From positions 5,897,658 to 5,961,657 of the forward strand of contig JAUPSS010000004.1 in NCBI GenBank assembly GCA_040285825.1: DNA of 64,000 nucleotides, given 5' to 3'. Below are positions 17,490 to 28,142 of the stretch, piece after piece. The notes under the pieces were generated by a model that saw only the letters and a program-made list of their open reading frames with translations, was not told the DNA's origin and searched no databases. The translations under genes and the position numbers were made by a program. Source of the stretch: Eukaryota sp. TZLM1-RC (taxonomy: Eukaryota; Metamonada: BaSk clade). Numbering within the stretch: the first letter of the stretch is position 1; each line of letters opens with the position of its first letter.

Positions 17490-19330
17490 ACTAGATGCTA
17501 CTTTCTCATAGTTAAATCCAAGAGAAAACAAAGCATCAAAAACCGTCTTCAACATCCCCTTGAAAATGGAGTACACAATTCTATTTGCGCAGAACATTCT
17601 GTTCAAATTCTGTTAGTTTTTCCTTTTACAATTATTTCAATATCTTCCAAAAAACGTATAGCCGTTGGAGCAAGTGAACCAAGAAGAGAAGATACAAATA
17701 GATACAGATTGTATTTTGCATGCTGTTGCCTGGACAAATTGGACAAAGGTTCATTGTATTTTTTTCATGTAGAAATTTTCAGCATTTGAAAGAGGATTAT
17801 GAATTTCAGAATTAACAAGCCTTTCCTTTGAGACATTACAAGAATCAACAGACATTACATCCAATAAAATGAAGCTTCTATATAATCCAGGTAATATAGC
17901 ATCACCTCTATTATTCTCAAGAACATCATCTGCAGTATCAAACATATTTGACAGATTTGTGCCAAAAAGGATTCAATTCTATGAGACTTACACATACAAT
18001 ATAATTAATCTCGTACAGCATCCTGAACCTTGCTTCTAAAAGTGATAAAATGTTTACAATTTAACAAATGAGTAGTTGTAATTTCTCGAGAACATTTACA
18101 AATTAAATTATGAGGTAATTTATCAGGCCAGATAAAGGAACGAAATCTCATATTCAAAGTGCAAGCAAAATCAGACAAGGGAGTACCATAAACTTGAGGA
18201 ATTGTTATTACTAAGACAGAAGTACTACTACACATATCTTGTAAAAGATTTGCAAAAGCGGGATTCTTTTTCTTGACCAAGCCAAGTCTAACATGAAACT
18301 CCACGTTTTCTAAAATCTTTGACAGTTTTTGTTGAAGCTTTTTACAGCAAAACTAAAAATTAAAAAGAGATCGGTTTGGAATTTCTTGAATTGATTGGGG
18401 AAAACATTTGGTCCAAATTAGTGGTGGCAATTTATCAAGTTCGCAAGATAACTCATTCAGATATGGACTGCAACTGGGAACTAACAGATGAGATTCTTCA
18501 GGAAATCTACGAGAAAATTCATAAATAAAATTCTTGCTCCAACCAAGAATGCTGATTGACACAAAATGGAAGATTTAGTACATCCAATACCACCCACATT
18601 TGCTGAAGAAAATAAGTGATTTTTCAACATTTCTGGTTCTACATCCAATAAATCAGCAAAAAATTCTGTTCTCAATGAATTAAAGGAACGTCAAAAATCT
18701 AATGCTATGGAAGGAACACAAGATCTCAAAATGTGGGTTATTTTCCCGGTGTAGCAAATTTTAAGCATGAAAAATTTAGTATGTTTTTCTTAATCTAAAA
18801 AAAGAAATTGCATCAAGTTCAATTTTCATTTTCTCCAAAATAACTTGTAATTCATTCTGAATTTGAGGCACGTTTCCTAACCAACAAACAAGGAACTTAA
18901 AAGCATTACTACTATAATTAGTGAAAGGGATAACAGAATCGTTTATCACAAGATCTTGTGCAGATGAGCCAATCACTAATATTGTTTATAGCTTTTGTTT
19001 CATATTCATATTAGCTGATTTATTTTGAAAAAGGGAAGAAGCAGTGTTGGCGCCCTAAGGCTTATATCATATGAATAGAAAATCAATCAGACTTTCTTTA
19101 TTACAATAGTTTTATGGCAGCAAAAGGGCCAAAAAACAGGCTTGGAACACTTAAAATGTTCTTGAGGATGCAACTCTTGAAATTTTTCAATCTGCCAGCG
19201 AAGAGGAAAAGAAGGACTTTTTTGTGGCACCGCAACGACCACAAAAGCACAAGCTTAGTATAGCTTTTGAATTGTTTGAATTTTTTGTTAATTCTTACAC
19301 AATATTTCACTTGTTATTTATTAATTCAAT
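17490..19330 (-). mobile_element. Family-B non-LTR retroelement, degenerate
   Basis: Minus-strand frames recur in order from the right. A pre-RT segment near 19.1-19.3 kb (LHPQEHFKC-like) is followed by RT thumb remains (18976-18776), a NVGGIGCTKSSILCQSAFLVG block (18675-18481), a SILGWSKNFIYEFSRRF block, the zinc motif (LICKCSREITTTHLLNCKHFITFRSKVQDAVRD at 18304-18005) and the endonuclease remnant (GDAILPGLYRSFILLDVMSVD, 17945-17751). The 3' end near 17.5 kb matches 20.6, 26.0 and 32.0 kb. Most of the RT is deleted and the frame is broken many times. Confidence 0.85.
19045..19116 (+). mobile_element. 72-bp short insertion element, copy 1
   Basis: Begins TGTTGGCGCCC and is flanked by GCAG (19041-19044 and 19117-19120). 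A close relative of 73 bp lies at 29882. Both contain a TATA-like block (ATATGAATAGAAAAT here, ATATAAATAGAAAAT there) and TCAGACTTTTCTTTATT-like sequence. It interrupts the family-B element. Possibly a very short solo LTR or a miniature element. Confidence 0.6.
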
Positions 19331-19845
19331 AGTGAAAATACGCATTTTAATTGAAAAAGGACTTGCATTGACGAGACTGAAATCTGAATTGGTGGGATAA
19401 CAATGTCAACAGCTTTACAAGTGGTTGAAAACAACGGTTTTTGTCCATTTCTAGAATCTGTACAGTTGTTTTGCACTACGAATAACAACGATTGATACTT
19501 TTAACAGGGGAAGAAGAGTTGACACTACAGGCATTTAAACGAAGATCAGTGAAATCACTATTTTCTGCAGAATATGATTCAATTTCCATATTTTTATGAC
19601 TTTTCAAACATTTGGGGTGTGGCCAAGAAAAGGAATCAATTTTTCTTTTGGTGTTCTCTAACTTTCAGCAACTGGTCGATCCTTTGAACAGGAGAACAAG
19701 AAACAACATACGAGCCATATTTTTGAATTGGAATGGTTTCTTTTTTTCCAATTCCAGACGGTGAAAAAAGTTCAACTTAATTGAAATTATTGACTGAACG
19801 TGCAAAGAATGTGAGGATCTAAAATAAAAAAGTCTTTATTGACAT
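19331..19845. other. Gene-free stretch, possibly decayed retroelement N-terminus
   Basis: No open frame of note. On the minus strand, short Cys/His-containing fragments (WPHPKCLKSHKNMEIESYS near 19.6 kb) hint at the N-terminal zinc-knuckle region of the adjacent family-B element, but stop codons interrupt every frame. Confidence 0.3.
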
Positions 19846-19909
19846 ATTGAATCATGTTCAAATTCCTTAGAAAACAAATACAAATTCCATTTCTGTTGAC
19901 TCAACGGCA

Positions 19910-20487
19910 TTACAACTCAGGACTCAAATGAATGAGGTGTTCGTCATACAGCTTCTTCATGTAACGATAATAAGGGACCAAGAAATTGTTATAGAAATCC
20001 CTCATGACCACATGACAAAGTTGAACCTTGGGCTTTTGCTTCTTTTTTCGTTGTGGAAAGTTCCAAAAACGAATTTTACAGGCCATTATATTGAGAGGTG
20101 TTTCCTGTTCAGCTACAAACTCATAGTTTGCATGGGCGAAACAATTTCTGAAAAACTGAGGACATGCACGATCCCAGTTAAGAGACTTCACCTCTCCCCG
20201 AACGATTGAGTCAGCTAATCGTCTAATAGACAGACCAATTTTGCTATTTTAGTGGCTTAGATCAACTGTGTGGTATAAATGCTTAAAGCGCTCATAGGTA
20301 TCGATGAGCACTGCATGTGCAAAACTGACAAGTACAGCAGAAGCCTCCGGAATAGAAGGGGGATTCAGCTGCATGGTTTCCAAGATATTGGTTGCAACTT
20401 TGCTAGCCCCCAACAGTAAAGCTAAGGGTTGAGAGTATGAAGGGCATCACTGTGGACATTCATTGAATCATCCTGTTCATCAGCCAT
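19910..20487 (-). pseudogene. Broken gene of unknown family
   Basis: On the minus strand an ATG at about 20487 starts MADEQDDSMNVHSDALHTLNP, then a TAG. In another frame the text continues as ALLLGASKVATNILETMQLNPPSIPEASAVLVSFAHAV and YERFKHLYHTVDLSH, meets a TAA near 20250, and resumes in the same frame as SIRRLADSIVRGEVKSLNWDRACPQFFRN to LYDEHLIHLSPEL (stop 19910). The composition is like coding sequence throughout, so this is a roughly 190-residue gene with one frameshift and one nonsense codon, or one with introns I cannot place. Family not recognised. Confidence 0.45.
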
Positions 20488-20574
20488 TGAATTAGTGGCA
20501 AATAAATTCAGAAACACAGAATTTTTTTGGAAATATCAAACTTATAAAAAACCTATAATGCAACATCTAAGAAG

Positions 20575-20712
20575 TCCATCTCTCCCAAAACAAAACAATA
20601 AGATGCAGCTCTCTCATAGTGAGATCCAAGAGAAAGCAAAGCATCAGAAACCAACTTCAACATTTCCTTAAAAATAGAAAACACAATTCTATTTTGTTAG
20701 AACAATCTGTTG
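20575..20712 (-). mobile_element. Family-B 3'-end fragment
   Basis: The reverse complement matches the last 40 codons of family B (NRIVFSIFKEMLKLVSDALLSLGSHYERAA-like). It is 5'-truncated to about 140 bp, immediately upstream of the broken gene's ATG. Confidence 0.8.
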
Positions 20713-21157
20713 ATTTAGGGATATATTAGGCTTGTATTTGTTATTTGGTGAGATGTAAATCATAAATAGACACTATTACATCAGATTTTGATGATTTTGC
20801 AGGGTTGATGAATCATTTAACCTTAAACCATAAAATTGATGAAGATGATAAATACAACATAAACAAATTTAAAAGTTAGCTAATTTGGTTTTTACTTTAC
20901 TTTTAGATTAAAATTTAAAAATAAATAAACCCTTTTTAAAAAAAACTAATTTAGATGTCTTATGAATAGCATTGTCATGATATTACCATTATTGGGCGAT
21001 TCCAACAAGCAAAAATATCTTGCTCACAAATGATAAAAATATGGTTTTTATTAAAGAGTTTCGTCATTTATTAGTGAATTGTAAAGTTTCAAAGTTTTAA
21101 TACCAAAAAACATTACCAAACCAACAAGCAAAATAATAATTTAATAATTTATAAAGA
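20713..21157. other. AT-rich intergenic region
   Basis: Nothing recognised: no long frame, no RNA gene visible, simple AT-rich runs. It separates retroelement debris from the 3' end of the carrier gene. Confidence 0.5.
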
Positions 21158-22147
21158 CTAAATATCCCAATTGAAAACAAAGGAACACACAAATAGGACA
21201 GGCACCATTAAGAAATGGGTCGCTATTAATAAAATATTGATGGTCTTTGTTGCTTTTGAGAACCTTTTTGACACGGAAAAACAAGCAATTGCAAGTGGTA
21301 GTGATACTGAATAAATGGCATAATCAGCTATATGTTTTGCAGGCCTAAATATCAAGACTAAGATCCACATTATAAATGGAGAGAGCATCAGGCGAAGAAA
21401 GAACAACCAAGAAAGAAAAGCAAATGAACATTCAGAGTCACTCTTAACGTCATCTTGATTTAATTGGAGATAGAAACTCATTCCAATGACAACTAATAAC
21501 CCTCCAATTACACAATTAGCTAAATAAGTTAAAGTAGTCGATAACACTTCTGGAAATGGGAAATCAAAAACCACCATAAAGAATTTGTAAATTGCTCCAA
21601 CAAGAACTGACAAAATAATAGTGGAAGTAGCAAAGGTCTTGGCTAGTGACTTAATAACTGAGGAAGAATCTTCACGAGATTGCAGCAACAATACTGCAAT
21701 TGGAAGTAAGATGATAGAGTCCAGGGCCCCCGAGATGACTAAATAGTCCAAGGATTGTTTACCGAAAAGGATCTCTGCAACAGGTAGCCCAATAATAATA
21801 GAGTTAAGCCAGACTAAGGAAGAAAAAGTGGAAAAGATAAACACATTGAGGGGAATGGAACTAAACGCAGGAAGTTTGCGAAGGAAGACAGGGATGACAG
21901 CAGAGAAAACGAGACTAATGGCACGATGTGCAAGAGAGATATAAATGTAAGAAACATCTATGGTGGACGTGTCAAGGTCGATAATGAGAGTAAAGAGTAG
22001 TGCAGGCAAGCAGAAAGTAACTAGAAATTGATTGATATCTGAGACAGAAGACTGTTTTAAAAGATCAAATTTGAGAGCACAATAACCAAGAATGATGACT
22101 AGCAAAGTAGGTATTGATGCCACAAAGACGCTGAGGTTCACTGACAT
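21158..22147 (-). CDS. Auxin-efflux-carrier (AEC)/PIN-like membrane transporter
   Basis: 329 residues from ATG 22147. About ten hydrophobic helices are arranged in two halves of five. The first (VFVASIPTLLVIILGYCALKF) is followed by an N-P-A/LP-type crossing (FLVTFCLPALLFTLII), typical of the AEC/bile-acid-transporter superfamily. The second half starts around TSTIILSVLVGAIYKFFMVV and ends with VPVLFVCSFVFNWDI. The short charged loop QLNQDDVKSDSE separates later helices. Members export organic acids or auxin-like anions; the substrate here is unknown. Likely in the plasma membrane or an endomembrane. Lone gene with no obvious partner. Confidence 0.8.
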   Translation of the reverse strand: MSVNLSVFVASIPTLLVIILGYCALKFDLLKQSSVSDINQFLVTFCLPALLFTLIIDLDTSTIDVSYIYISLAHRAISLVFSAVIPVFLRKLPAFSSIPLNVFIFSTFSSLVWLNSIIIGLPVAEILFGKQSLDYLVISGALDSIILLPIAVLLLQSREDSSSVIKSLAKTFATSTIILSVLVGAIYKFFMVVFDFPFPEVLSTTLTYLANCVIGGLLVVIGMSFYLQLNQDDVKSDSECSFAFLSWLFFLRLMLSPFIMWILVLIFRPAKHIADYAIYSVSLPLAIACFSVSKRFSKATKTINILLIATHFLMVPVLFVCSFVFNWDI

Positions 22148-23305
22148 CGGCTAGTGGTATGATGTAAACAAAGATGTAATTGTGTGGGAGGAGAAAAAGA
22201 GGATTCTCTAAGTATATAGACTATTATCTATCAATCTGCTTCATTATGCTGGATAATCAATTTGGTTAATAAATAAATTACAGTGAAACTTGGGAAGGGT
22301 TCATTTATTGTCAAGATATTAAATATCAGGCTATATTATCCGTTGGTGGTAATAACATTGGTAACACAATTGATAAAAGCATTAATAATCACTTAATGTT
22401 GTTGAAATGTTTGACATTGAATTTTCATCACCAACGGTTTGTATTTCTGTTGAAGTGACCCATGTCAGTGCTCATCAGTTATACTAAATGTCTAGAAGTT
22501 TGTTGAATCAAGCACAAACTCGATGAGAATACCCTGAATTTTAAAAACATCGTTTGTAGACAATGACAAGCAACACCATTGCACAATGAGCAATTTTTTC
22601 GAAGTTTCTTCATTTATTACTTTTACAAAAATGTGACAACAATTGAATTAATTCAGTTTTGTTCAAGACAGGCTTTTTTGAACAGTTTTCATACTTTTAT
22701 TATGAAAACAAAATTTTAAAATTCGCAGCCATAAAAGAACGTTGAATACATTTGTCTACGATTATGAAGAGAGATATGGTTCGTTTATTCACCATATTCT
22801 TGAAATGAATGAAAGTTGATCTAAACGCATTTTATTGGAAAAAGAAAAAGAAGGAGATGGTAAAAAGCAGAAAATTACTCCGGCCAAGACGAACATACAT
22901 AGACTTGAGATTTGTTATTGGAACCTCCAATGAAACTCAGTTCTGGTTCAGAGGTGCGTGAGGTGCTTTAGAACGGTTACAATGCACTGTCGAATAAAAG
23001 CTCCGACAAAAGATTTGTTGAGATTTTGCCATGAATGGTGATGATCAGATACAAAAAATCAAAGGCTTCTCTGATTATTTGGAGATTGTATTGGTTTCAT
23101 CTTTCTGAATGCTGAGCTGTAAAATAGGCACATGCAATTGCTGAAGCCAGAATGAGTGGTAATGAAGGACCTCAGTGTCTGTGTAGTAGACAGTTTTTGT
23201 AAACATTCCACACGAAAATTGATCGTGTATTTATGGGAATTTCCCATAATTGTAGCTGTTCTCTCTTTTTCGATTAACTACACAACACTTTGACTTAAAT
23301 AACTA
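22148..23305. other. 1.16-kb intergenic region
   Basis: No supported gene. Around 22.88-23.02 kb the plus strand has a protein-like but interrupted text (RTYIDLRFVIGTSNETQFWFRGA, stops follow) that could be a decayed exon. The remainder is AT-rich. It contains the promoters of the divergent carrier and B9D2 genes. Confidence 0.4.
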
Positions 23306-23827
23306 ATGGCCGAAGTCTTCCTTATTGGCAACATACAAGGCACATCTTCTCTTAAAGGCAATTACTGTTCATGTCAGTTTTCCTTACATTTGGGCAACAA
23401 CTGGGAGCTCGTTGAAGGTGCAACAGAAGGTCGTACCCAAATGGCCAAACTACATGAAGGTTCTTCCATTTGGCAGCATCCCATTGACATTCATTTAGCT
23501 GCACACACTTTTGCAGACTGGCCAAAGCTGCTTTTCAGAGTGTATTGTCGTGATTTCTTTGAAACTGATGGTTTTGCTGGATATGGGCTTCTCCAAGTTC
23601 CTTCTCATGCTGGTCACCACAAATTAGATGTTCCTTTATGGCGCCCTGAAGGATCTTTCAAGCATAAGCTTGAAGGAACTCTCTTAGGAGGACATCCAGA
23701 GTTTGAAAAGACTAACTTTTTGTTTCAAGATTCTCTGCCCACCATTAATGTTGTTAGTGTTGGGTCCCTGCAATTAGAGCTGAATGTGGTTCATAGAGGG
23801 TTTGATCGCCATGGTGTGGTTTTGTGA
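23306..23827 (+). CDS. B9D2: B9D2, ciliary transition-zone B9-domain protein
   Basis: 173 residues from ATG 23306, the same length as the human protein. A single B9 domain (C2-like) fills the whole protein: MAEVFLIGNIQG, then WQHPIDIHLAAHTFADWPKLLFRVYCRD, GYGLLQVPSHAGHHKLDVPLWRPEGS and a C-terminal strand LELNVVHRGFDRHGVV. B9D2 works with B9D1 and MKS1 in the transition-zone gate that controls membrane-protein entry into cilia. Its presence shows that the organism builds a gated flagellum. No signal peptide or frameshift. Confidence 0.95.
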   Translation: MAEVFLIGNIQGTSSLKGNYCSCQFSLHLGNNWELVEGATEGRTQMAKLHEGSSIWQHPIDIHLAAHTFADWPKLLFRVYCRDFFETDGFAGYGLLQVPSHAGHHKLDVPLWRPEGSFKHKLEGTLLGGHPEFEKTNFLFQDSLPTINVVSVGSLQLELNVVHRGFDRHGVVL

Positions 23828-24050
23828 TTTATTTATTGAAAATATTTCTTTTAATTATTTAATTCAAATAATAATTTGGATTTTTATCAATGGTTTGTTG
23901 TCCAACTTGTATATTATTATATTTTTGCATTAAATTCAACAATGGCCAATTGTCTATTTAGTTTGTTATTGAATTCACTTATTTTTCAAAGATTAATTAC
24001 TCTTTTTCAGCACCCAAAGACAAAATTTATTAAATAAAAATTCATGTTCT

Positions 24051-24883
24051 TATCAGACATTCAGAACTGTACTAGTTTAATATCTCAGCAACCAAGGCCA
24101 TTTGGTCTTCACTTAACAAATGAAGCTTGGAAACAAAACATGCGGTTGAGATTAGGGATGTATCCAAGTGGTCTTTTGGACAATTCTTATTGTATTTGTA
24201 ACAAAAAACCTACTGCCAATTTTCGTCATATTGTGAGCTGTAGAAAATTTCTCCAATATAGGTCAGTTCTTCATAATGCCGTTCGTGATGTGACATATGA
24301 GATGTTCAAGTGTTACAATTTTAGTTGCAAAGTAGACCCTTTGTTGAAGCATTATAGTGATGATAATCTTTTTAATTCACGTCGAGGTGATTTAATTGCT
24401 CCTTTTGTGGGTTCCTCTCAAGTTGTTGTTGATTTCACTACAGTTGATCCCTTTGCTTTTGTTTATCGCGATGATGTTTTACTTAGTAATAATGGTCATT
24501 TAAACAAGGCTGAAGATCGTAAGAGAGATAAATATACTGAGATATTAAATGATTTAAATAAGAACATTTATTCGAAGTTTTCGTTTGTTCCTTTTGCCTT
24601 TTCGATTTTTGGCAACATTGGACAATCCGCCTTGAATTTCATCAATGATTTTGGTAATTTATGTCGTTCAAGTGGTAAGAATTTTGCAGAGAATTTATGG
24701 AAAAATCGTATCATTTTCGCTTTGTACAGAAGTGTTCCCAAGTACTTGAGTTTAATGATGTCTAAACTTTATAAGGATTCATCAAGAGTTGGCGTGGAGA
24801 ATTTAGTTTCTTATGTGTTTTAGTTTGTTTTGTTTTTATTTGATTCTTTATATAAATGGTTTAATAAATAAATAAATAAATAA
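24051..24883 (+). mobile_element. Family-D non-LTR retroelement, 5'-truncated, with 15-bp target duplication
   Basis: One open frame (24044-24823) covers the end of the element: zinc motif YCICNKKPTANFRHIVSCRKF, endonuclease RRGDLIAPFVG...VVVDFTTVDP...RKRDKYTE, and C-terminus SRVGVENLVSYVF. The 3' UTR ends in (AAAT)n. AAAAATTCATGTTCT occurs at 24036-24050 and 24884-24898, a clean target-site duplication. A near-identical copy lies at 56.2-57.4 kb, so the family has moved recently. Confidence 0.93.
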
Positions 24884-24900
24884 AAAAATTCATGTTCTAT

Positions 24901-25203
24901 TTATTTTCGATTATAGCGACAGAACAGGCTTAATTTTGTGTAATCTTTGGTGAACCAAGACATCTTTCTGTAATATTCCTCATTTTTCAATAGATAGAAC
25001 ATCATTGATTTGTTATTGGTACTGTTTAATAATGAACAATGTCTTAATGTTAAAGGAACTAAGTGATTAAATTTTATGAATTTGTCAGATTGTTTGCAAT
25101 GTTCACCACCATTTTTGAATGATCCTTTAGTTGTCGTAAAGAGTCTAAGTCCGCTGCAAATAGGTGCAAGCACATGTGTTGGCTTCAATGCACGGTTTTC
25201 CAT
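24901..25203 (-). CDS. Small conserved-looking protein, unknown
   Basis: 100 residues from ATG 25203 to TAA at 24901-24903. The sequence (PTHVLAPICSGLRLFTTTKGSFKNGGEHCKQSDKF to YRKMSWFTKDYTKLSLFCRYNRK) is rich in K, S, F and Y, with no membrane segment. A family-D element is inserted directly behind its stop, so its 3' UTR now begins inside the target duplication. Family not recognised. Coding status rests on the uninterrupted ATG-stop frame only. Confidence 0.5.
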   Translation of the reverse strand: MENRALKPTHVLAPICSGLRLFTTTKGSFKNGGEHCKQSDKFIKFNHLVPLTLRHCSLLNSTNNKSMMFYLLKNEEYYRKMSWFTKDYTKLSLFCRYNRK

Positions 25204-25436
25204 AAACTAGAGAAAAAAATGATGTTTATAAAGAGAGTTAAGAAAATCAACTATAAAAGACAACACTAAAGAAAAAGCTAAAGGTGACGTGATAGGATAC
25301 GTGATACTTTCTAGATCTGGAAAGTCGTGTTCAGCCTTATCTAACACATGTTTTCTATTTGTCCAATTGTTATACGGTGTCCAAAAAAATCAGTTTTTTT
25401 GGACCAACAAATTGGGTGATTTTTGAACTGTAAAAC

Positions 25437-25640
25437 TTAATAAAATAAACTCACAACTAGTAGGACATAAGTTCTTGAAAGAAGATTCCCTTTACATGAT
25501 CCCAATCTACATGTTTCCAAGCTAGAGCTGCTTTAGTTCGATTAAAGTACTTTGTCAATATTCATCGAGGTTAATTGAATTCGTGAACCTCATAAAAAGA
25601 TATCAAACATCGCGATTGTTCTTTACACCCCTTTTGTCGA
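25437..25640 (-). mobile_element. Diverged family-A 3'-end fragment
   Basis: The minus strand aligns with the last 50 codons and 3' UTR of family A (block around CACAACTAGTAGGACATAAG corresponds to CATAACTAATGGGACGA) with many substitutions, so this is an old insertion. Confidence 0.55.
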
Positions 25641-25649
25641 AGTAAAAAT

Positions 25650-26100
25650 ATCAAGTTCCTTCTAGTAGTGAAGGAATCCTTGAAATGCCTCAAATGAATT
25701 GCTTGTTAATTCTGAAATTCATAATCCTCTTTCAAATGCTGAAAATTTCTAAATCAATAAATACAATGAACCTTTGACCAAAATGTTCACTCAACAGCAT
25801 GCAAAATACAATTTGTGTCAATTTGTATTTTCTCTTTTTGGTTCTCTTGCTCCAACTGCTATACGTTTTTTGGCAGATTTTGCAATGATTGCAAAGAGAA
25901 GAACTAACAGAAATTTCAACAGATTGCTTTGGCAAAATAGAATTGTGTTTTCCATTTTTAAAGGAATGTTGAAGATGGTTTCTGATGCTTTGCTTTCTCT
26001 TGGATCTCACTATGAGAGAGTTGCATCAAGTGTTTTTGGTTTGGGAGAAATGGATTATTTAGATGTTGAATTATAGGTTTTTGATAAAAAAATATTAAAA
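25650..26100 (+). mobile_element. Family-B 3'-end fragment
   Basis: Open frame 25774-26076 gives the family-B C-terminus: HAKYNLCQFVFSLFGSLAPTAIRFLADFAMI, RLLWQNRIVFSIFKGMLKMV and GSHYERVASSVFGLGEMDYL. The upstream part of the endonuclease (ERLVNSEIHNPLSNAENF-like) is decayed. It lies directly against the older minus-strand family-A fragment. Confidence 0.85.
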
Positions 26101-26169
26101 GTATTCCAATACTTTTGATAATTGACACATATTGGAACTCAACCAAAAACCTTAACTAATGTGTTTACC

Positions 26170-26820
26170 TACTCAAACCCTATCAATTGAATGACCGAAG
26201 ATTTTCGCTATTCACATGGATAGCAACTGGCTTGTTATAAAACCCGTAATGTTATTCAAAATGGAGTTAATACAGCGAGGAAGGGCTTTCAATAACGATA
26301 ATGCAACTCTGTTCTTCCAAATGAAGAAATCGAATGCACCACCACCTTCTTTGAAAAGTTTTCCTAAATAATCTGAAAATTGAGACCTTCAGTTCCAATG
26401 GAACCAAAAATAGGAATTGTAATTGAGACAAATTTGATGTTTCTGCCTCTTGCTCCATTAGTGCGTTGTAGAAGGCTTCGTATTTTGATTTCTCCGAAAG
26501 TTTTGCAACTCTGAGTAGATGATTGAATGTCAGAATTGGAACTTCTTTTCCATGGAGATAAGGTAGTACAATCGATAAAAAGTTCAGTTCCATCATACCA
26601 TGTACAATGAATTCCACTTCGTTTTTGGCTCAAACTGAAATTTAATTCATCAAACAGTTGTTCTAAATGGACTGATTGATGAGCACATTTTAACAGATCA
26701 TAAATACAATCACGAACAGCATTGTGGATAATTGATCTTTTTTGAGTGAATTTACAAAAGGGAATAAGGTGATCAAAAGACGCTTAAGCACAACAATATT
26801 TCTTGGAATATAACCAATAA
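26170..26820 (-). mobile_element. Retroelement remnant (family G), endonuclease and C-terminus
   Basis: Two minus-strand frames overlap (26617-26267 and 26633-26364). Together they read an endonuclease-like order: EVEFIVHG, DGTELFIDCTTLSPW, SEKSKYEA, then FVSITIPIFGSIGTEGLNF and RVALSLLKALPRCINSIL. This is the same layout as the C-termini of families A-E, but the sequence is a separate lineage. Frameshifted and lacking an RT. It ends just before the SUA5 start. Confidence 0.65.
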
Positions 26821-26840
26821 TAGTGTCTTTAGGGCTGTCT

Positions 26841-27914
26841 ATGTATACTCAACTGCTCTCTCTTGATCTCAATGCACCCTTAGACTCCCAACTGTCTCCA
26901 GCTGTATCAGCTTTACAAAATGATGGTCTTGTCTGTTGTCCTTCAGAAACTGTATATGGTCTTTGCGCCAATGCTCTCAGTGACAAAGCTGTCAAGGGAA
27001 TCTTTCACGCTAAGGGAAGGCCCAGTGACAATCCTCTCATTGTTCACATTTCCTCCACTGATATGCTCCCTCTCATTACCTCCCATGTTCCTAGCTACGT
27101 GAAACCTTTAATGGACCACTTTTGGCCTGGACCCATCTCTTTCGTTCTCCCAGCGTGCCCAAATCTTCCCTCAATTGTCACTGCTGGTCTATCAACTGTA
27201 GCTGTTCGTATGCCCTCTCATCCAGTCATGTCTTCCTTGATTTCAAACTCCAACCTTCCTTTAGCCGCCCCCTCCGCCAATACGTCAGGACGACCTTCCC
27301 CCACACTAGCCAAACACTGTATGGAGGATCTTGAAGGCAAGGTAGATGTTGTTATTGACGGAGGTAGTTCAGCAGTTGGAATTGAAAGCACCGTTGTGGA
27401 CGTCACTAGTGAAGTACCTGTGATACTACGTCCTGGTGTAATTGGAATTGATGATTTATATCAAGTATTGAATATTAAAGGACCATGTGGTGATGTGTGC
27501 AACGAAATTTCGCTATCTTCTGATTCCCCTAGATGCCCTGGACTTCGACACAAACATTATGCTCCGGAAGGTGACGTGATGTTGATCGATGATTGTACAG
27601 AGGTAAAAATGAATGGTGGTAGGGTTGGGGTCTTAGTCACTCGTGATTTGATTGGTGATTTGATTGATGATTGTGATTCTTTTGATTTGGTAAGCATGGA
27701 TGATCTGAGTGATTTAAATCTCGACAAGAGCTCAAAATCAATCATTTTTGATTGTGGAATTGATGCCAATTCTTTTGCAAAGAATTTGTACAGTGCACTT
27801 CGTCTCTGTGATGATTTTTTGATCTCTACTATATTTATTTTAAAGTTTTCAAAAAATTCACCAGTGAAACTTGCCCTAATGAATAGAATAGAGAAGGCGG
27901 CGTCAAAGGTTTAA
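26841..27914 (+). CDS. SUA5: SUA5/YrdC-type threonylcarbamoyl-AMP synthase
   Basis: 357 residues from ATG 26841; the frame extends upstream only to a GTG. It makes threonylcarbamoyl-AMP from Thr, bicarbonate and ATP for the universal tRNA modification t6A37. The YrdC core fills residues 1-210: PSETVYGLCANAL, IFHAKGRPSDNPLIVHI (the KGRP..NPL motif), FWPGPISFVLP, TVAVRMPSHPV, PLAAPSANTSGRPSPT and GIESTVVDV. CPGLRHKHYAPEGDV marks the linker into the Sua5 C-terminal domain (about 230-357), which is shorter and more diverged than usual. A cytosolic or mitochondrion-related location cannot be decided. Confidence 0.95.
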   Translation: MYTQLLSLDLNAPLDSQLSPAVSALQNDGLVCCPSETVYGLCANALSDKAVKGIFHAKGRPSDNPLIVHISSTDMLPLITSHVPSYVKPLMDHFWPGPISFVLPACPNLPSIVTAGLSTVAVRMPSHPVMSSLISNSNLPLAAPSANTSGRPSPTLAKHCMEDLEGKVDVVIDGGSSAVGIESTVVDVTSEVPVILRPGVIGIDDLYQVLNIKGPCGDVCNEISLSSDSPRCPGLRHKHYAPEGDVMLIDDCTEVKMNGGRVGVLVTRDLIGDLIDDCDSFDLVSMDDLSDLNLDKSSKSIIFDCGIDANSFAKNLYSALRLCDDFLISTIFILKFSKNSPVKLALMNRIEKAASKV

Positions 27915-28142
27915 ATTTTCCTAGTTTTTTAGTTTTATTTAAATTATTTAGTTTTATTTAAATTATTTTTTGGAAGTAATCAGGTTACTAGGTGATTGGT
28001 GATTCTGATTGTGTTATATTTTACAATTGAAATTTTCTTTGAATAATGCAACAATTCATAGTTATTATTTGTAAAAATGTCTTTATAAAAACTCACTTAA
28101 TAGAATTCTTTAAAAAAAGTAAAATGAAAAAAATATTTTATT

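Noticed and set aside
20240-20260. Reassigned stop codon (TAA as Gln, as in some hexamitids)
   Set aside because: All clear genes here (Arp3, PCH2, SUA5, B9D2) use ordinary stops with no internal TAA/TAG; the single TAA fits a pseudogene better.
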